A stretch of DNA of 64,000 nt. Origin: Alphaproteobacteria bacterium (lineage in GTDB: Bacteria; Pseudomonadota; Alphaproteobacteria; Sphingomonadales; Sphingomonadaceae). Under the pieces are notes generated by a model. It did not search any database. It saw only the letters and a list, made by a program, of their open reading frames with translations, and was not told the origin of the DNA. Position 1 is the first letter of the stretch; every line of letters starts with the position of its first letter. Below, in pieces: positions 10,723 through 20,488 of this stretch. A program made the translations under genes and the position numbers. The stretch spans positions 1-64,000 of the forward strand of contig JAHJHL010000159.1 of assembly GCA_018823905.1 (NCBI GenBank), in the 5' to 3' direction.

Positions 10723-12824
10723 CGTCGGGGCAGCGGGGTGGTGAGATCGACCCGCGCGACCTCGCGGATCTGTCCCCGATCGATCCGTGCCTCGACAAGA
10801 TGGGTGCCCATAAGGCCAAAAATGCGGCCCGCGAGGAAAACGGGTCGTGAATTGCCGTACCAATCGATGCACGACACCTCGCAGGCATAAGCGGGGTGGG
10901 TAGCGACTTTGTCTTTCGGCACGGCGATCAGCGCGCCGGCATCGGCAAGCTGACCGGCTGGCGATTTGGTCAGGAAGCTGATGTCGCTGCTTTTCGAACG
11001 CCACCACCGGCGACCTGAGTCATTCTCGCTCTTGACGGTCGGCACGCCGATCAATCCGCTGCCATCGGCATCGACAACGCTGTTAAAGGCGTGGCTGCGC
11101 CCCTCGCTTTCAAAGCGTTGGGGCAGGAACGTCGACGACAATATCCGTGCGTCCTTGCCGAGTCCCAACAAGGTCAGGTGCAATCCTTTGCCGTCACGAT
11201 AGCCATTGAGAATGACGTCGTTGCCGACGCGTTCGGTCCGAACAATATTATGCGGGATGTCGATGACGACGGCTTCTCGGGGGCGCTTGACCGGGACGGC
11301 AACGGCCTTGCTGGATTGCGGGCCATCGTCGGCATCCGGTGGATATCCTCCCCATCTGTCGCGACCGCCGAATACCAGCCAGTCGTCCGCAAACCGGTTC
11401 TCGATGACACGTTTGCCGGTCGAGGGGAGCGGCGTGAAATTGCCATCCGGAACCGGCTCGAACACGGTACCAAAGGCGCTGGTCCGGATTTTCAGGAAAG
11501 CACTGTCGGCGGCCGCGCCATAGGGACGCTCGCAGCGGATGGTGCCCCAGTCGACGAGCGCGCGAAACTCGCCATCACGCTCGTCCATCGAAAGATGGTC
11601 ATAAGGGAAACCCGAAACGGCGGCGACAGTCGCGTCGCGTTCGCGGATCGGCAGGCGATAAAGCGCGGCCGGTCCAACGTCGCGCCGGGTGGCGCGCGGT
11701 AGGGGGGGATTGGGTTTGTCTTCATCCCAATCCTTTACGCATTCGTCCACGTGCGAGTAATCGTCTTCGTCCATCGCCGCATTCCACAGATAGATGGCTT
11801 TAGGCGACACGAACATTTCCGCAGCGCGCGGGCCGACGAAGCCGGTGGTGCGGCAGTCGAGGCTGCGCTTGCGGTCGAAATCGCCCAGCGGGCAAACCGA
11901 AATGGCATGGATGGTCGGTTCGGCGGTACGCAGCACCGGCTTGTAGATCGACCGGGCGTCGAGCAGCTGCGTGCCGCCGGCCTTTCTTTCCTTGCGCTCG
12001 GCCTCTGGCAGCCAGCGGCGAAGCACCGGGCGGGCATCCAATTGTTCGAATTGTTCGAGCGAATAGGGGGTGTAGATGACAAGCTGGTCGCCAACGATAC
12101 GTGTCGCATAATTGTCGACGTCGTAATAATCGTCGGAGGTGATGAGAAATACGCCTTCGCTCTTTACCTGGCCGCTGGCTTGATCGAGCTTGAAGATCGA
12201 CATTTCGGTCGCGCTATCGTCATAGCTATAGGCAGTGACGATGATATGGTCGCTCTGCACCAGCATTTCGTCATACCAGTCGGCGCCTTCGAAACCGTCC
12301 TTGACGTTGCCGCGATAAACATCCGTGCGGTCGGTTAGCTGCATCGTCTTGACGTTGATCGCAAAGATGCGGCCGTCCTGCAGCACGAGCAGATAGTCGC
12401 CGATCTGTTTGACGATATCGCCTTCGTCGACGCCGGTGGTCTGGACGTTGGTGATCGACGTCGGCGCGGCGGCGATCACCGAACCGGTTACCATGACCGA
12501 AGACAATTCATCCTCGGCGGGGCATAATTTGGGGTCATCGCACGTTGCCGGCTCGGCGTCCTGTATCGTCGCGGCGGCGATCACGATTTGGCGATCGATG
12601 CCGGCTGATCTTTTTCCCCTGCGATCGTTGACCCGCTCGAGCGTCCGCAGATAGCGACGGAACTCGCCCTCGCCCGAATAGCGGGCCAGTTCGGACGCGG
12701 TAACGGGGTCGAGCGCCCTATCCTCGAACGCAGGAACCCGATGGCCACCGCTTGCCACGTCGCGCGACGTCGCTGCGCAACCCGCCGTCGTCAGCAATAT
12801 ACCCGCCAGAAAAAGCACCCGCAT
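10719..12824 (-). CDS. Secreted lipoprotein with C-terminal beta-propeller domain
   Basis: Lipobox MRVLFLAGILLTTAGCA; TTGVDEGDIVKQIGDYLLVLQDGRIFAI typical of the Beta_propel family. Confidence 0.8.
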   Translation of the reverse strand: MRVLFLAGILLTTAGCAATSRDVASGGHRVPAFEDRALDPVTASELARYSGEGEFRRYLRTLERVNDRRGKRSAGIDRQIVIAAATIQDAEPATCDDPKLCPAEDELSSVMVTGSVIAAAPTSITNVQTTGVDEGDIVKQIGDYLLVLQDGRIFAINVKTMQLTDRTDVYRGNVKDGFEGADWYDEMLVQSDHIIVTAYSYDDSATEMSIFKLDQASGQVKSEGVFLITSDDYYDVDNYATRIVGDQLVIYTPYSLEQFEQLDARPVLRRWLPEAERKERKAGGTQLLDARSIYKPVLRTAEPTIHAISVCPLGDFDRKRSLDCRTTGFVGPRAAEMFVSPKAIYLWNAAMDEDDYSHVDECVKDWDEDKPNPPLPRATRRDVGPAALYRLPIRERDATVAAVSGFPYDHLSMDERDGEFRALVDWGTIRCERPYGAAADSAFLKIRTSAFGTVFEPVPDGNFTPLPSTGKRVIENRFADDWLVFGGRDRWGGYPPDADDGPQSSKAVAVPVKRPREAVVIDIPHNIVRTERVGNDVILNGYRDGKGLHLTLLGLGKDARILSSTFLPQRFESEGRSHAFNSVVDADGSGLIGVPTVKSENDSGRRWWRSKSSDISFLTKSPAGQLADAGALIAVPKDKVATHPAYACEVSCIDWYGNSRPVFLAGRIFGLMGTHLVEARIDRGQIREVARVDLTTPLPRR

Positions 12825-12904
12825 TGATGTAGCTCCCCTGCTTATCCCGGCAGGAGTATCATTGATGCGCTACGCCGGTTAGCGTTGTGATAGGCTGGTA
12901 CATT

Positions 12905-14407
12905 TTAGCTGGCGCGCCAACCAAAGCCTTGGTCCGACGCGACAAGCTGACCGGCGGTCCCCACCGGCTCGTTCATGCCATCGGTCAGAAACGCCAGCAT
13001 CGCCGCGTCGCCTATATCGACATGCGCGAGCGTGCGATCCCCCGTAGGCGTCCGCGCGACAACCACGCCCGCTTTTGGCGCACTGTCGCGGCCATAAAAG
13101 ACCGTGTAGCTCTCGATCGTCGCCGACCCCGCATAATCCTCGACCAGTTCAGGAACAGGTCCACGCTTCGCTTCGGCCTCAGCCTGATAGTCGAAATCCT
13201 GCGGGAAGCTCGCCGCGGCGATCGGCTCGCTGCCCAGCACGATGCAATGATTGTCGGTCGCGAACCCGCCGTTGGCGAACAGGAAGCCATAGCGACCCTC
13301 GGCGCGTAGCCGGTCGACCATCGAGACGATCGCATGGCTCATATAATTGGCGATCGGGCCGCCGCCGAACGTCAACCCGCCGAATACCGTCGCGGGGCGG
13401 TCCCATGGCCAGCCGAGGATGCGCCGTGCCATCTTGGGCACGCAGGGGAAGCAGCTGTAGAGTTCGACATGGTCGAAATCCTGCGCCGTCATGCCGTTGA
13501 GCGCGAGGGTGCGGGTGATCGACGTCTCCATGCTGACGCTGCCGTCATAGCGGTCGCGGTGAAGGATGCTCGCGGGCTCCTTGGCCGCGGCGCCCATGCC
13601 GACGTAAATCAGCCGGTCTTCGGGGATGCCGCGCCGCCATGCTTCGGCAAGGCTGGCGACGATAAAGCCCGCGCCCTGATTGACCGACGAATTGGCGACC
13701 ATCAGCTTGGAATAGGGGAAAGCGATCGGCCGATTGCGTTCGTCGACGCGCAGGATGTCCTCGGGCGACGCCGCTTTGCGGATCCATGCGCCGTCGTTCG
13801 CTGCGGCGACTTCGGAAAAACGCGACCAGATTTCGGCGCTCTCGGACTGCGCTTCTTCGAGGCTCTGGCCCCAGGCGGCGCGTGTTGCATTCTCGTACAG
13901 TGGATAGACGTCGACGGGCGCAGCGAGGCCATGCTTTTGTGCATAATTGGGTTCGCGCCGCGTCGCGACCTGGCGGATCGCATTATAGCTTTTGTCTTCG
14001 CCGCTCGCCGCCTTGGCGGCACGGCCCGCGGCGGTGCGCAGCGCTTCGGCGCCGACGATCGCGGCAAGTTTAACCTCACCCGCGCCGATGCGGTTCGCCG
14101 CCTCGTTGAGCAGGCGCACCGGGGTGTCGCCATGCGGCGCGGCCGACTGATAGTTGATCGCAGGTGCCGCGCCGATCGCGGCGGCAAGCGGTTCGCACAG
14201 TTTACCGAGATGGTGGAAGCTGATCTGATCGACGATTGCCAGACTGTCGAGGTCGGCTAGCGACACGCCAGCGTCCGCAGCGGCGACTTGAAGCGCCGCG
14301 ACCATCAACCCGAGCGAATCGAGACCGTCGTCGGGATCATCGGGACGGTCATTGACCTGTCCGACGCCGATGATGACGGGGATGCGTTCGGGGTCGATTA
14401 TCGCCAT
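12905..14407 (-). CDS. Thiolase-superfamily / acetyl-CoA acetyltransferase-like protein
   Basis: MAIIDPERIPVIIGVGQVNDRPDDP..., FDHVELYSCFPCVPKMA, long non-canonical thiolase (SCP2-thiolase-like). Confidence 0.8.
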   Translation of the reverse strand: MAIIDPERIPVIIGVGQVNDRPDDPDDGLDSLGLMVAALQVAAADAGVSLADLDSLAIVDQISFHHLGKLCEPLAAAIGAAPAINYQSAAPHGDTPVRLLNEAANRIGAGEVKLAAIVGAEALRTAAGRAAKAASGEDKSYNAIRQVATRREPNYAQKHGLAAPVDVYPLYENATRAAWGQSLEEAQSESAEIWSRFSEVAAANDGAWIRKAASPEDILRVDERNRPIAFPYSKLMVANSSVNQGAGFIVASLAEAWRRGIPEDRLIYVGMGAAAKEPASILHRDRYDGSVSMETSITRTLALNGMTAQDFDHVELYSCFPCVPKMARRILGWPWDRPATVFGGLTFGGGPIANYMSHAIVSMVDRLRAEGRYGFLFANGGFATDNHCIVLGSEPIAAASFPQDFDYQAEAEAKRGPVPELVEDYAGSATIESYTVFYGRDSAPKAGVVVARTPTGDRTLAHVDIGDAAMLAFLTDGMNEPVGTAGQLVASDQGFGWRAS

Positions 14408-14409
14408 CG

Positions 14410-15204
14410 TCAGCGTGCCTTCCACTCAGGCTTGCGCTTTTCGGCAAAGGCGCGCGGGCCTTCGCGCGCGTCTTCGCTGCGCATCAGCGCGGTGCGTTCG
14501 AGCGTGTTGGCTTCCCAATAAGGTGCGTCGGCGGCGATGCGGCCGTCGTGGATGCCGAGCGCGACGCGCTTTGACGCCTGCACCGACAGCGGCGCGTTGG
14601 CAGCGATCTTTTCGGCGAGCGCGATCGCGGTGGGGAGCAGGTCGGCGAGCGGTACGACATGATTGACGAGGCCGAATTCGGCGGCGCGCGCGGCGGGGAT
14701 CGGGTCGCCGGTCAGCATATATTCCATCGCCAGCTTGCGCGGGATTTGCTGAGCAAGGCGAAACGCACCGCCCGCCGCGGCGAACAGCCCGACCTTGACC
14801 TCGGGCAGGCCGAATTGCGCATGATCGGCCGCAATGATGATGTCGCTCATCAGCGCGATCTCGCAGCCGCCGCCAAAGGCGAAGCCGTTGACCGCGGCGA
14901 TGATCGGTTTCGAGATCGGGTGCGACACCATGCCGGCGAAACCCCACAACTGCTGCGCGGGATCGTCGGGGTAGAGGCTTTCGCCGCGCGACAGCGCGAC
15001 GAGGTCGGCGCCGGCGCAGAAGCTTTTGTCGCCTGCGCCGGTGATAACGACAGCGCGGATTTCGGGGTCGTTTTCAGCCTCTTCGAGCGCGGTGCCGATG
15101 CCGACATGAACTGCGGCATTGACCGCGTTGCGCGCCTCGGGTCGATTGATCGTGACGATCAGGACGTGGCCGCGGCGTTCGGTAAGGATGGTGGTGTCGG
15201 TCAT
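14410..15204 (-). CDS. Enoyl-CoA hydratase/isomerase family (crotonase)
   Basis: GRGHVLIVTINRPEARNAVN, FCAGADLVAL, AVNGFAFGGGCEIALMSDIIIAADHAQFGLPEVKVGL. Confidence 0.93.
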   Translation of the reverse strand: MTDTTILTERRGHVLIVTINRPEARNAVNAAVHVGIGTALEEAENDPEIRAVVITGAGDKSFCAGADLVALSRGESLYPDDPAQQLWGFAGMVSHPISKPIIAAVNGFAFGGGCEIALMSDIIIAADHAQFGLPEVKVGLFAAAGGAFRLAQQIPRKLAMEYMLTGDPIPAARAAEFGLVNHVVPLADLLPTAIALAEKIAANAPLSVQASKRVALGIHDGRIAADAPYWEANTLERTALMRSEDAREGPRAFAEKRKPEWKAR

Positions 15205-15240
15205 CGCGAATCTCTCCCTTTGGCAGGAGTATCGCGGTTG

Positions 15241-15258
15241 GTTGACGTTTACGTCAAC
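15241..15258. promoter_or_regulatory. Perfect palindromic operator-like site upstream of the enoyl-CoA hydratase gene
   Basis: GTTGACGT-TT-ACGTCAAC, 8-bp arms, 37 bp upstream of the start at 15204. Confidence 0.6.
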
Positions 15259-15261
15259 TGT

Positions 15262-15405
15262 AATCCTCCCCGGAACGGGGAGGGGGACCACCGAAGGTGG
15301 TGGAGGGGGCGGGCTGCACAAAGCGGCATCGCGCAAGGACGCAGACCCCCTCCGTCAGCGCTTCGCGCTGCCACCTCCCCATCGCTGCGCGAGGGGGAGG
15401 ATCAA
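15262..15405. repeat. Palindrome-rich intergenic repeat element (copy 1)
   Basis: AATCCTCCCCGGAACGGGGAGGGGGACC...CCCCCTCCGTCAGCGCTTCGCGCTGCCACCTCCCCATCGCTGCGCGAGGGGGAGGATCAA; shares long segments with 42576-42721. Confidence 0.85.
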
Positions 15406-16056
15406 TCAGATCGACTGCCCGGTCTTCGCCCAATCCGCGAGGAAGCCTTCGATGCCCTTTTCGGTCAGGATATGCTTGAACAGCCCCTTGATCACTGACG
15501 GCGGCGCGGTCATCACGTCGGCGCCGATCTTTGCGGCTTCGAGCACATGGATGCCGTGGCGCACGCTGGCGACGAGGATCTCGGTCTCATAGCCATAATT
15601 GTCATAAATCAGCCGGATGTCCGAAATCAGCTGCATCCCGTCGAAACCATTGTCGTCGTGGCGGCCGACGAAGGGCGAAACAAAGGTCGCGCCGGCTTTG
15701 GCGGCGAGCAGCGCCTGCGCCGCCGAGAAGCAAAGCGTCACATTGACCATCGTACCGTCGCTGGTCAGCGCCTTGCAGGTCTTCAGCCCGTCGATCGTCA
15801 GCGGTACCTTGATGCAGACATTGTCCGCGATGCGGCGGAGGATTTCGGCCTCTTTCATCATCGTATCGTGGTCGAGCGCAACGACTTCGGCCGACACCGG
15901 GCCGGTAGTCAGCGCGCAGATTTCGCGGGTCACTTCCTTGAAATCGCGGCCCGATTTCGCGATCAGCGACGGGTTGGTGGTGACCCCGTCGAGCAGGCCA
16001 GTCGCGGCGAGTTCCTGGATGTCGGCGATTTCGGCGGTGTCGGCGAAGAATTTCAT
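15406..16056 (-). CDS. Fructose-6-phosphate aldolase / transaldolase (TalC/FSA type)
   Basis: [68 protein letters not shown]. Confidence 0.95.
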   Translation of the reverse strand: MKFFADTAEIADIQELAATGLLDGVTTNPSLIAKSGRDFKEVTREICALTTGPVSAEVVALDHDTMMKEAEILRRIADNVCIKVPLTIDGLKTCKALTSDGTMVNVTLCFSAAQALLAAKAGATFVSPFVGRHDDNGFDGMQLISDIRLIYDNYGYETEILVASVRHGIHVLEAAKIGADVMTAPPSVIKGLFKHILTEKGIEGFLADWAKTGQSI

Positions 16057-16146
16057 GGCGCGGGCTTTCTGTCGGAAGGGCGATTCGGCGGTTGCTGATT
16101 GCCCTAGAGCAATGGCTACGAAAACTGAACCGTCGTCACCCTTCCT

Positions 16147-16218
16147 CGTCATGCCGGACTTGATCCGGCATCCATAGCCGTTGCGCCGCATGGGCCCCGG
16201 ATCAAGTCCGGGGAGACG
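16147..16218. repeat. Inverted-repeat element with 15-bp perfect arms
   Basis: CCGGACTTGATCCGG (16154-16168) and CCGGATCAAGTCCGG (16197-16211), flanked by CGTC/GACG. Confidence 0.8.
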
Positions 16219-16268
16219 AAACAGGAAAGGGCTGGCGTTCCATCTTTGTTCCGATTATGCGCGAACGC

Positions 16269-17630
16269 ATGGCTAAAGCGAAACGCCAATATGTCTGCCA
16301 GAATTGCGGCTCCGCCACCTATCGCTGGCAGGGGCAGTGCGCTGATTGCGGCGAGTGGAACACGTTGGTCGAGGAAGCAGGCGAAACCGTCTTTTCGGCC
16401 AAGCACGACCTGAGCAAGGGCGGGCGGACAATTGCGCTCGAAACGCTGAATGCCGAAAGCAAGATGCCGGAGCGGATGCTGTGCGGGATCGCCGAATTCG
16501 ACCGCGCGCTGGGCGGCGGCTTCGTCGCGGGGTCGGCGACGTTGATCGGCGGCGATCCGGGGATCGGCAAATCGACCTTGCTGTTACAGGCGGCCGGACG
16601 GCTCGCGCAGGCGGGCAAGTCGGTCGTCTATATCAGCGGTGAGGAAGCGGCGGCGCAGGTGCGGCTGCGCGCGCAGCGGCTGGGGCTCGGCGACGCGCCG
16701 GTCGCGCTGGCGAGCGCGACATCGGTGCGGGACATTCTCGCGACGCTCGACCGGCAGACCGCCGATTTTGTGGTGATCGATTCGATCCAAACGATGCACA
16801 GCGACCTGATCGACAGCGCGCCGGGGACGGTGAGCCAGGTCCGCGCGTCGGCACAGGAACTGATCCGCTATGCCAAGGACAGCGACGCCGCGATCGTGCT
16901 GGTCGGCCATGTCACCAAGGACGGGACGATCGCCGGACCGCGGGTGCTCGAGCATATGGTCGACACCGTGCTGGCGTTCGAGGGCGAGCGCAGCCACCAG
17001 TACCGCATCCTGCGTGCAGTAAAAAACCGCTTTGGCGGCACCGACGAGATCGGGGTGTTCGCGATGGGCGAGGAGGGGCTGGGCGAGGTGAGCAACCCGT
17101 CGAGCCTGTTCCTGACGGACCGCAGCCGCGACGTCCCGGGATCGGTGGTGTTCCCCGCGCTGGAAGGCACCCGCCCGGTGCTGGTCGAGGTGCAGGCGCT
17201 GACGGTACGGCTGGCGAGCGGCGCGACCCCGCGCCGCGCGGTGGTCGGTTGGGACAGCGGGCGACTGGCGATGGTGCTGGCGGTGCTGGAAGCGCGCTGC
17301 GGGCTGCAGATGGCCGCGGCCGAGGTCTATCTCAATATCGCGGGCGGCTACCGGCTGACCGACCCCGCCGCCGATCTGGCAGTGGCGGCGGCGCTGATTT
17401 CGGCGTTCAGCGAGCGGCCGGTTCCAGCCGATGCGATTGTGTTCGGCGAATTGTCGCTGTCGGGTGAGGTGCGGCAGGTGTCGCACGACGGGTTGCGGCT
17501 GCGTGAGGCGGCAAAGCTGGGTTTTTCGCGCGGCTGGGGGCCAAAGGGAATGAAGCCGGTCGGCGGAATTTCGGTGACCGGTTTCGAACGGCTCGGCGAA
17601 CTCGTTGACCTGATGCTCGGTCGCGACTAG
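16269..17630 (+). CDS. radA: DNA repair protein RadA
   Basis: CQNCGSATYRWQGQCADCGEWNTL zinc finger, GGDPGIGKSTLLLQ Walker A, KNRFGGTDEIGVF. Confidence 0.97.
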   Translation: MAKAKRQYVCQNCGSATYRWQGQCADCGEWNTLVEEAGETVFSAKHDLSKGGRTIALETLNAESKMPERMLCGIAEFDRALGGGFVAGSATLIGGDPGIGKSTLLLQAAGRLAQAGKSVVYISGEEAAAQVRLRAQRLGLGDAPVALASATSVRDILATLDRQTADFVVIDSIQTMHSDLIDSAPGTVSQVRASAQELIRYAKDSDAAIVLVGHVTKDGTIAGPRVLEHMVDTVLAFEGERSHQYRILRAVKNRFGGTDEIGVFAMGEEGLGEVSNPSSLFLTDRSRDVPGSVVFPALEGTRPVLVEVQALTVRLASGATPRRAVVGWDSGRLAMVLAVLEARCGLQMAAAEVYLNIAGGYRLTDPAADLAVAAALISAFSERPVPADAIVFGELSLSGEVRQVSHDGLRLREAAKLGFSRGWGPKGMKPVGGISVTGFERLGELVDLMLGRD

Positions 17631-17640
17631 CCACCCCTGA

Positions 17641-18186
17641 ATGGGAAGTCTGACAGCTCTGGATGTCCTCGTACTGACGCTCGTCGGCGGCAGCGCGGTG
17701 CTCGGTTTTTCGCGCGGCCTGGTGCAGGAAGTGACGACGTTGCTTGCCTGGATCCTGGCGATTGCGGCGGTGCGTTTTTTCCATCCCGTCGTCACCGACC
17801 TGTTGACCGGCTGGGTTGGCAGCGCTGGCGGCTCTGCGATGCTGGCGTTCGTGTTGCTGTTCGGCGGCGTCTTTGCCTTTGCCAAATGGGGATCGCGGGC
17901 GATGGGGCAGCGCAGCCGCGCGTCGCTCGTCGGCGGTTTTGACCGCGGGCTGGGCGCCGGGTTCGGCGCGGTGAAGGGGCTGATGATCGCCGCCCTTGGC
18001 TTCATGGCAGTGACGCTGCTGTACGACATCGGCTACGGCAATGCACAGCGTCCGGCGTGGATGACCGACAGCCGCACCTATCCCGCGCTCAATGCGACGA
18101 GTCAGGCGCTGAGCAAGGTGATCGCCGAGCGCCGCGCGGAAGCGCGCGAGGCCGAGGCCGGTCAGAAGGACGCGCCGACGCCATGA
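17641..18186 (+). CDS. CvpA family membrane protein
   Basis: TALDVLVLTLVGGSAVLGFSRGLVQEVTTLLAWILAI; four TM-like stretches; follows radA as often seen in alphaproteobacteria. Confidence 0.88.
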   Translation: MGSLTALDVLVLTLVGGSAVLGFSRGLVQEVTTLLAWILAIAAVRFFHPVVTDLLTGWVGSAGGSAMLAFVLLFGGVFAFAKWGSRAMGQRSRASLVGGFDRGLGAGFGAVKGLMIAALGFMAVTLLYDIGYGNAQRPAWMTDSRTYPALNATSQALSKVIAERRAEAREAEAGQKDAPTP

Positions 18187-18611
18187 GCGCGCCGTTGTAC
18201 AACCGCGACATTTTGGCGCTGGCGGTGGCGACGTCCGAACATCTACCCAATCCCGACGCGCGCTATCACGCCACCGCGCGCGCGCCGCTGTGTGGCAGCC
18301 GTATCCTCCTCGATCTCGACGCTGATGATGGGGGGCGAGTGACCGGGATCGGCATGCATGTCGAGGCGTGCGCGCTGGGACAGGCGGCGGCGACGCTGCT
18401 GGCGCGTCACGTCAAGGGACGCAGCCGCGACGAGATTCGCAAAGCGCGCGATGCGATCGTGGGCTGGTTCGGCGGCACCGGCGATGTTCCCGACTGGCCG
18501 GGCTTCGCTCTGCTCGCCCCGGCGCGCGACTATCCGGCGCGGCAGGGCGCGATCCTGCTGCCGTTCGAGGCGGCGATCTTGGCGCTCGAGAAACAGGGCG
18601 CGCGAGTGTGA
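18183..18611 (+). CDS. Iron-sulfur cluster assembly scaffold-like (NifU/IscU N-terminal-like) protein
   Basis: CGSRILLDLDADDGGRVTGIGMHVEACALGQAAATLLARHVKGRS; ATGA overlap with cvpA. Confidence 0.75.
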   Translation: MSAPLYNRDILALAVATSEHLPNPDARYHATARAPLCGSRILLDLDADDGGRVTGIGMHVEACALGQAAATLLARHVKGRSRDEIRKARDAIVGWFGGTGDVPDWPGFALLAPARDYPARQGAILLPFEAAILALEKQGARV

Positions 18612-20488
18612 ACCTGCTCGTCCTTACCGCCGCGGCAACCGAGGTCGCCGCCGAACAGACGTCCGCTGCCGCGCTCGTCGAGGGTGCGATCCTGCTCGGC
18701 GTCGCGACGCTCTTCGTGCTGCTGTTTCGCCGTCTCGGTCTGGGCGCGGTGCTGGGATATCTGGTCGCGGGCTCGCTCGTCGGACCCTACGGGCTCGGCC
18801 TCGTCGGCGGAGGCGAATCGAAACTGGCCTTTGCCGAAATCGGGATCGCCTTCCTGCTGTTCCTCGTCGGGCTCGAACTGCATCCGCGGCGCTTGTGGGA
18901 CATGCGCCGCGCGATTTTCGGGCTTGGTCTGGCGCAGGTCGTCATCACCGGATTAATCCTCGCGGGCTTGATCTTTCTGACCCTGGGTTTCAGCTGGCAG
19001 GCCGCGCTCGCGCTCGGCCTGCCGCTCGCGCTATCGTCGACCGCGCAGGTACTGCCGGGACTGAAAAGCTCGGGCCGGATCAATTCGCCTTTCGGCGAAA
19101 AGGCCTTTTCGGTCCTGCTGTTCCAGGATCTGGCGATCGTGCCGATGATCACGATCATCGCGGTGCTGTCGCGCGCACCCGCCAATCCCGACGCGCCGCC
19201 GGGATGGCAGATGGCGTTCTACACCGTCGCCGCGATCATCGTCCTCGTTGTAGTCGGGCGCTTTGTCGTCAACCCGTTGCTGCGGATCATCGGCCGCTAT
19301 GGCGAGCGCGAGCTTTTTGTCGTCGTGGGTCTGCTCGTCGTGCTCGCCAGCGCGGCGTTCATGCACAGCCTGCATCTGTCGACCGCGCTCGGCGCCTTCA
19401 TTGCCGGGGTGATGCTCGCCGACTCGCCCTATCGGCACGAGATCGAGGCCGATATCGAGCCTTTCCGCCTCGTGCTGCTCGGGCTGTTTTTTCTTGCGGT
19501 CGGCATGGTGCTCGACCTCAATGTCATCCGCGAAGACCCACTGCGTGTCGTGGCGCTCGCCGCCGGGCTCGTCGCGGTGAAGGTTGCGGTACTGACTGTC
19601 ATCGTCCGCCTGTTCGGCAAGCCGTGGAGCGTCGCGCTCGGGCTGGGGCTGTTGCTCAGCCAGGGCGGCGAATTCGGCTTCCTCTTGTTCACGCAGGCGA
19701 CCCAGGCGCAGTTGATCGCGCCCGAAGCCGCCAGCCTGTTCAGCGCGGTCGTGACGCTGTCGATGATATCGACGCCGTTCCTGATGCTGTTCGCGCGCAA
19801 CCTGGAGTTTGCGCCCGAAAGCATCGAAGCCGATCTCGACGATCCCGAACATGCGCCGCGCGGGTCGGCGATCGTCGTCGGCTACGGCCGCTTCGGGCAG
19901 ATCGTGACGCAGATGCTCCATGCGGTCGATTGTTCGGTGACGCTGATCGACAAAAAGCCGAGCCAGATTGAAACGTCGGGACGCTTTAATACCAAAGTCT
20001 ATTATGGCGACGGATTGAAGGTCGATGTGCTGCGCCGCGCTGATGCCGAGGACGCAAGGCTGATCATTTTCTGCATCGACGACCGCGGCTTTGACGCCGC
20101 GGTGCTGGCGCCGATCGTCAAGGCGTTTCCCAAGGCCAAGATATTGACCCGGGTGTTCGACCGCCGCCAGTTGATGGCGATCGATGGCGCCGGGGTTGAC
20201 GGCGCGGTGCGCGAAACCTTTGAAAGTTCGATCGCGCTCGGGCTGCTCGCATTAAGGCAAATCGACATCGACGATGATGAAATCGCCGATGTCGAGATGG
20301 CGCTCCGGCATCTTGATGAAGAACGGCTCCACGCGCAGATCAGCGAAGGAACGATGTCCGCGGGGATGGACCACCGGTTCGTACCAGGCGGCGGCCGACA
20401 AGCGGCGAGCATTCTCGAAAGGCTACGCGAACGGCGTCAAGCTGCCAAATTGGCAAAGGACGAGGAAGAGGCGGCGGCGGGCGCCTAG
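18608..20488 (+). CDS. Monovalent cation:proton antiporter-2 (CPA2/Kef) family protein with RCK N domain
   Basis: LFLVGLELHPRRLWDMR, GGEFGFLLF, Rossmann IVVGYGRFGQIV; GTG start overlapping the previous stop. Confidence 0.92.
   Translation: MNLLVLTAAATEVAAEQTSAAALVEGAILLGVATLFVLLFRRLGLGAVLGYLVAGSLVGPYGLGLVGGGESKLAFAEIGIAFLLFLVGLELHPRRLWDMRRAIFGLGLAQVVITGLILAGLIFLTLGFSWQAALALGLPLALSSTAQVLPGLKSSGRINSPFGEKAFSVLLFQDLAIVPMITIIAVLSRAPANPDAPPGWQMAFYTVAAIIVLVVVGRFVVNPLLRIIGRYGERELFVVVGLLVVLASAAFMHSLHLSTALGAFIAGVMLADSPYRHEIEADIEPFRLVLLGLFFLAVGMVLDLNVIREDPLRVVALAAGLVAVKVAVLTVIVRLFGKPWSVALGLGLLLSQGGEFGFLLFTQATQAQLIAPEAASLFSAVVTLSMISTPFLMLFARNLEFAPESIEADLDDPEHAPRGSAIVVGYGRFGQIVTQMLHAVDCSVTLIDKKPSQIETSGRFNTKVYYGDGLKVDVLRRADAEDARLIIFCIDDRGFDAAVLAPIVKAFPKAKILTRVFDRRQLMAIDGAGVDGAVRETFESSIALGLLALRQIDIDDDEIADVEMALRHLDEERLHAQISEGTMSAGMDHRFVPGGGRQAASILERLRERRQAAKLAKDEEEAAAGA

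Noticed and set aside
16584-18029. 481-aa minus-strand ORF
   Set aside because: Antisense to radA and cvpA; no domain.
18358-19971. 537-aa plus-strand ORF in another frame
   Set aside because: Arg-rich frame-shifted read of the CPA2 antiporter gene.
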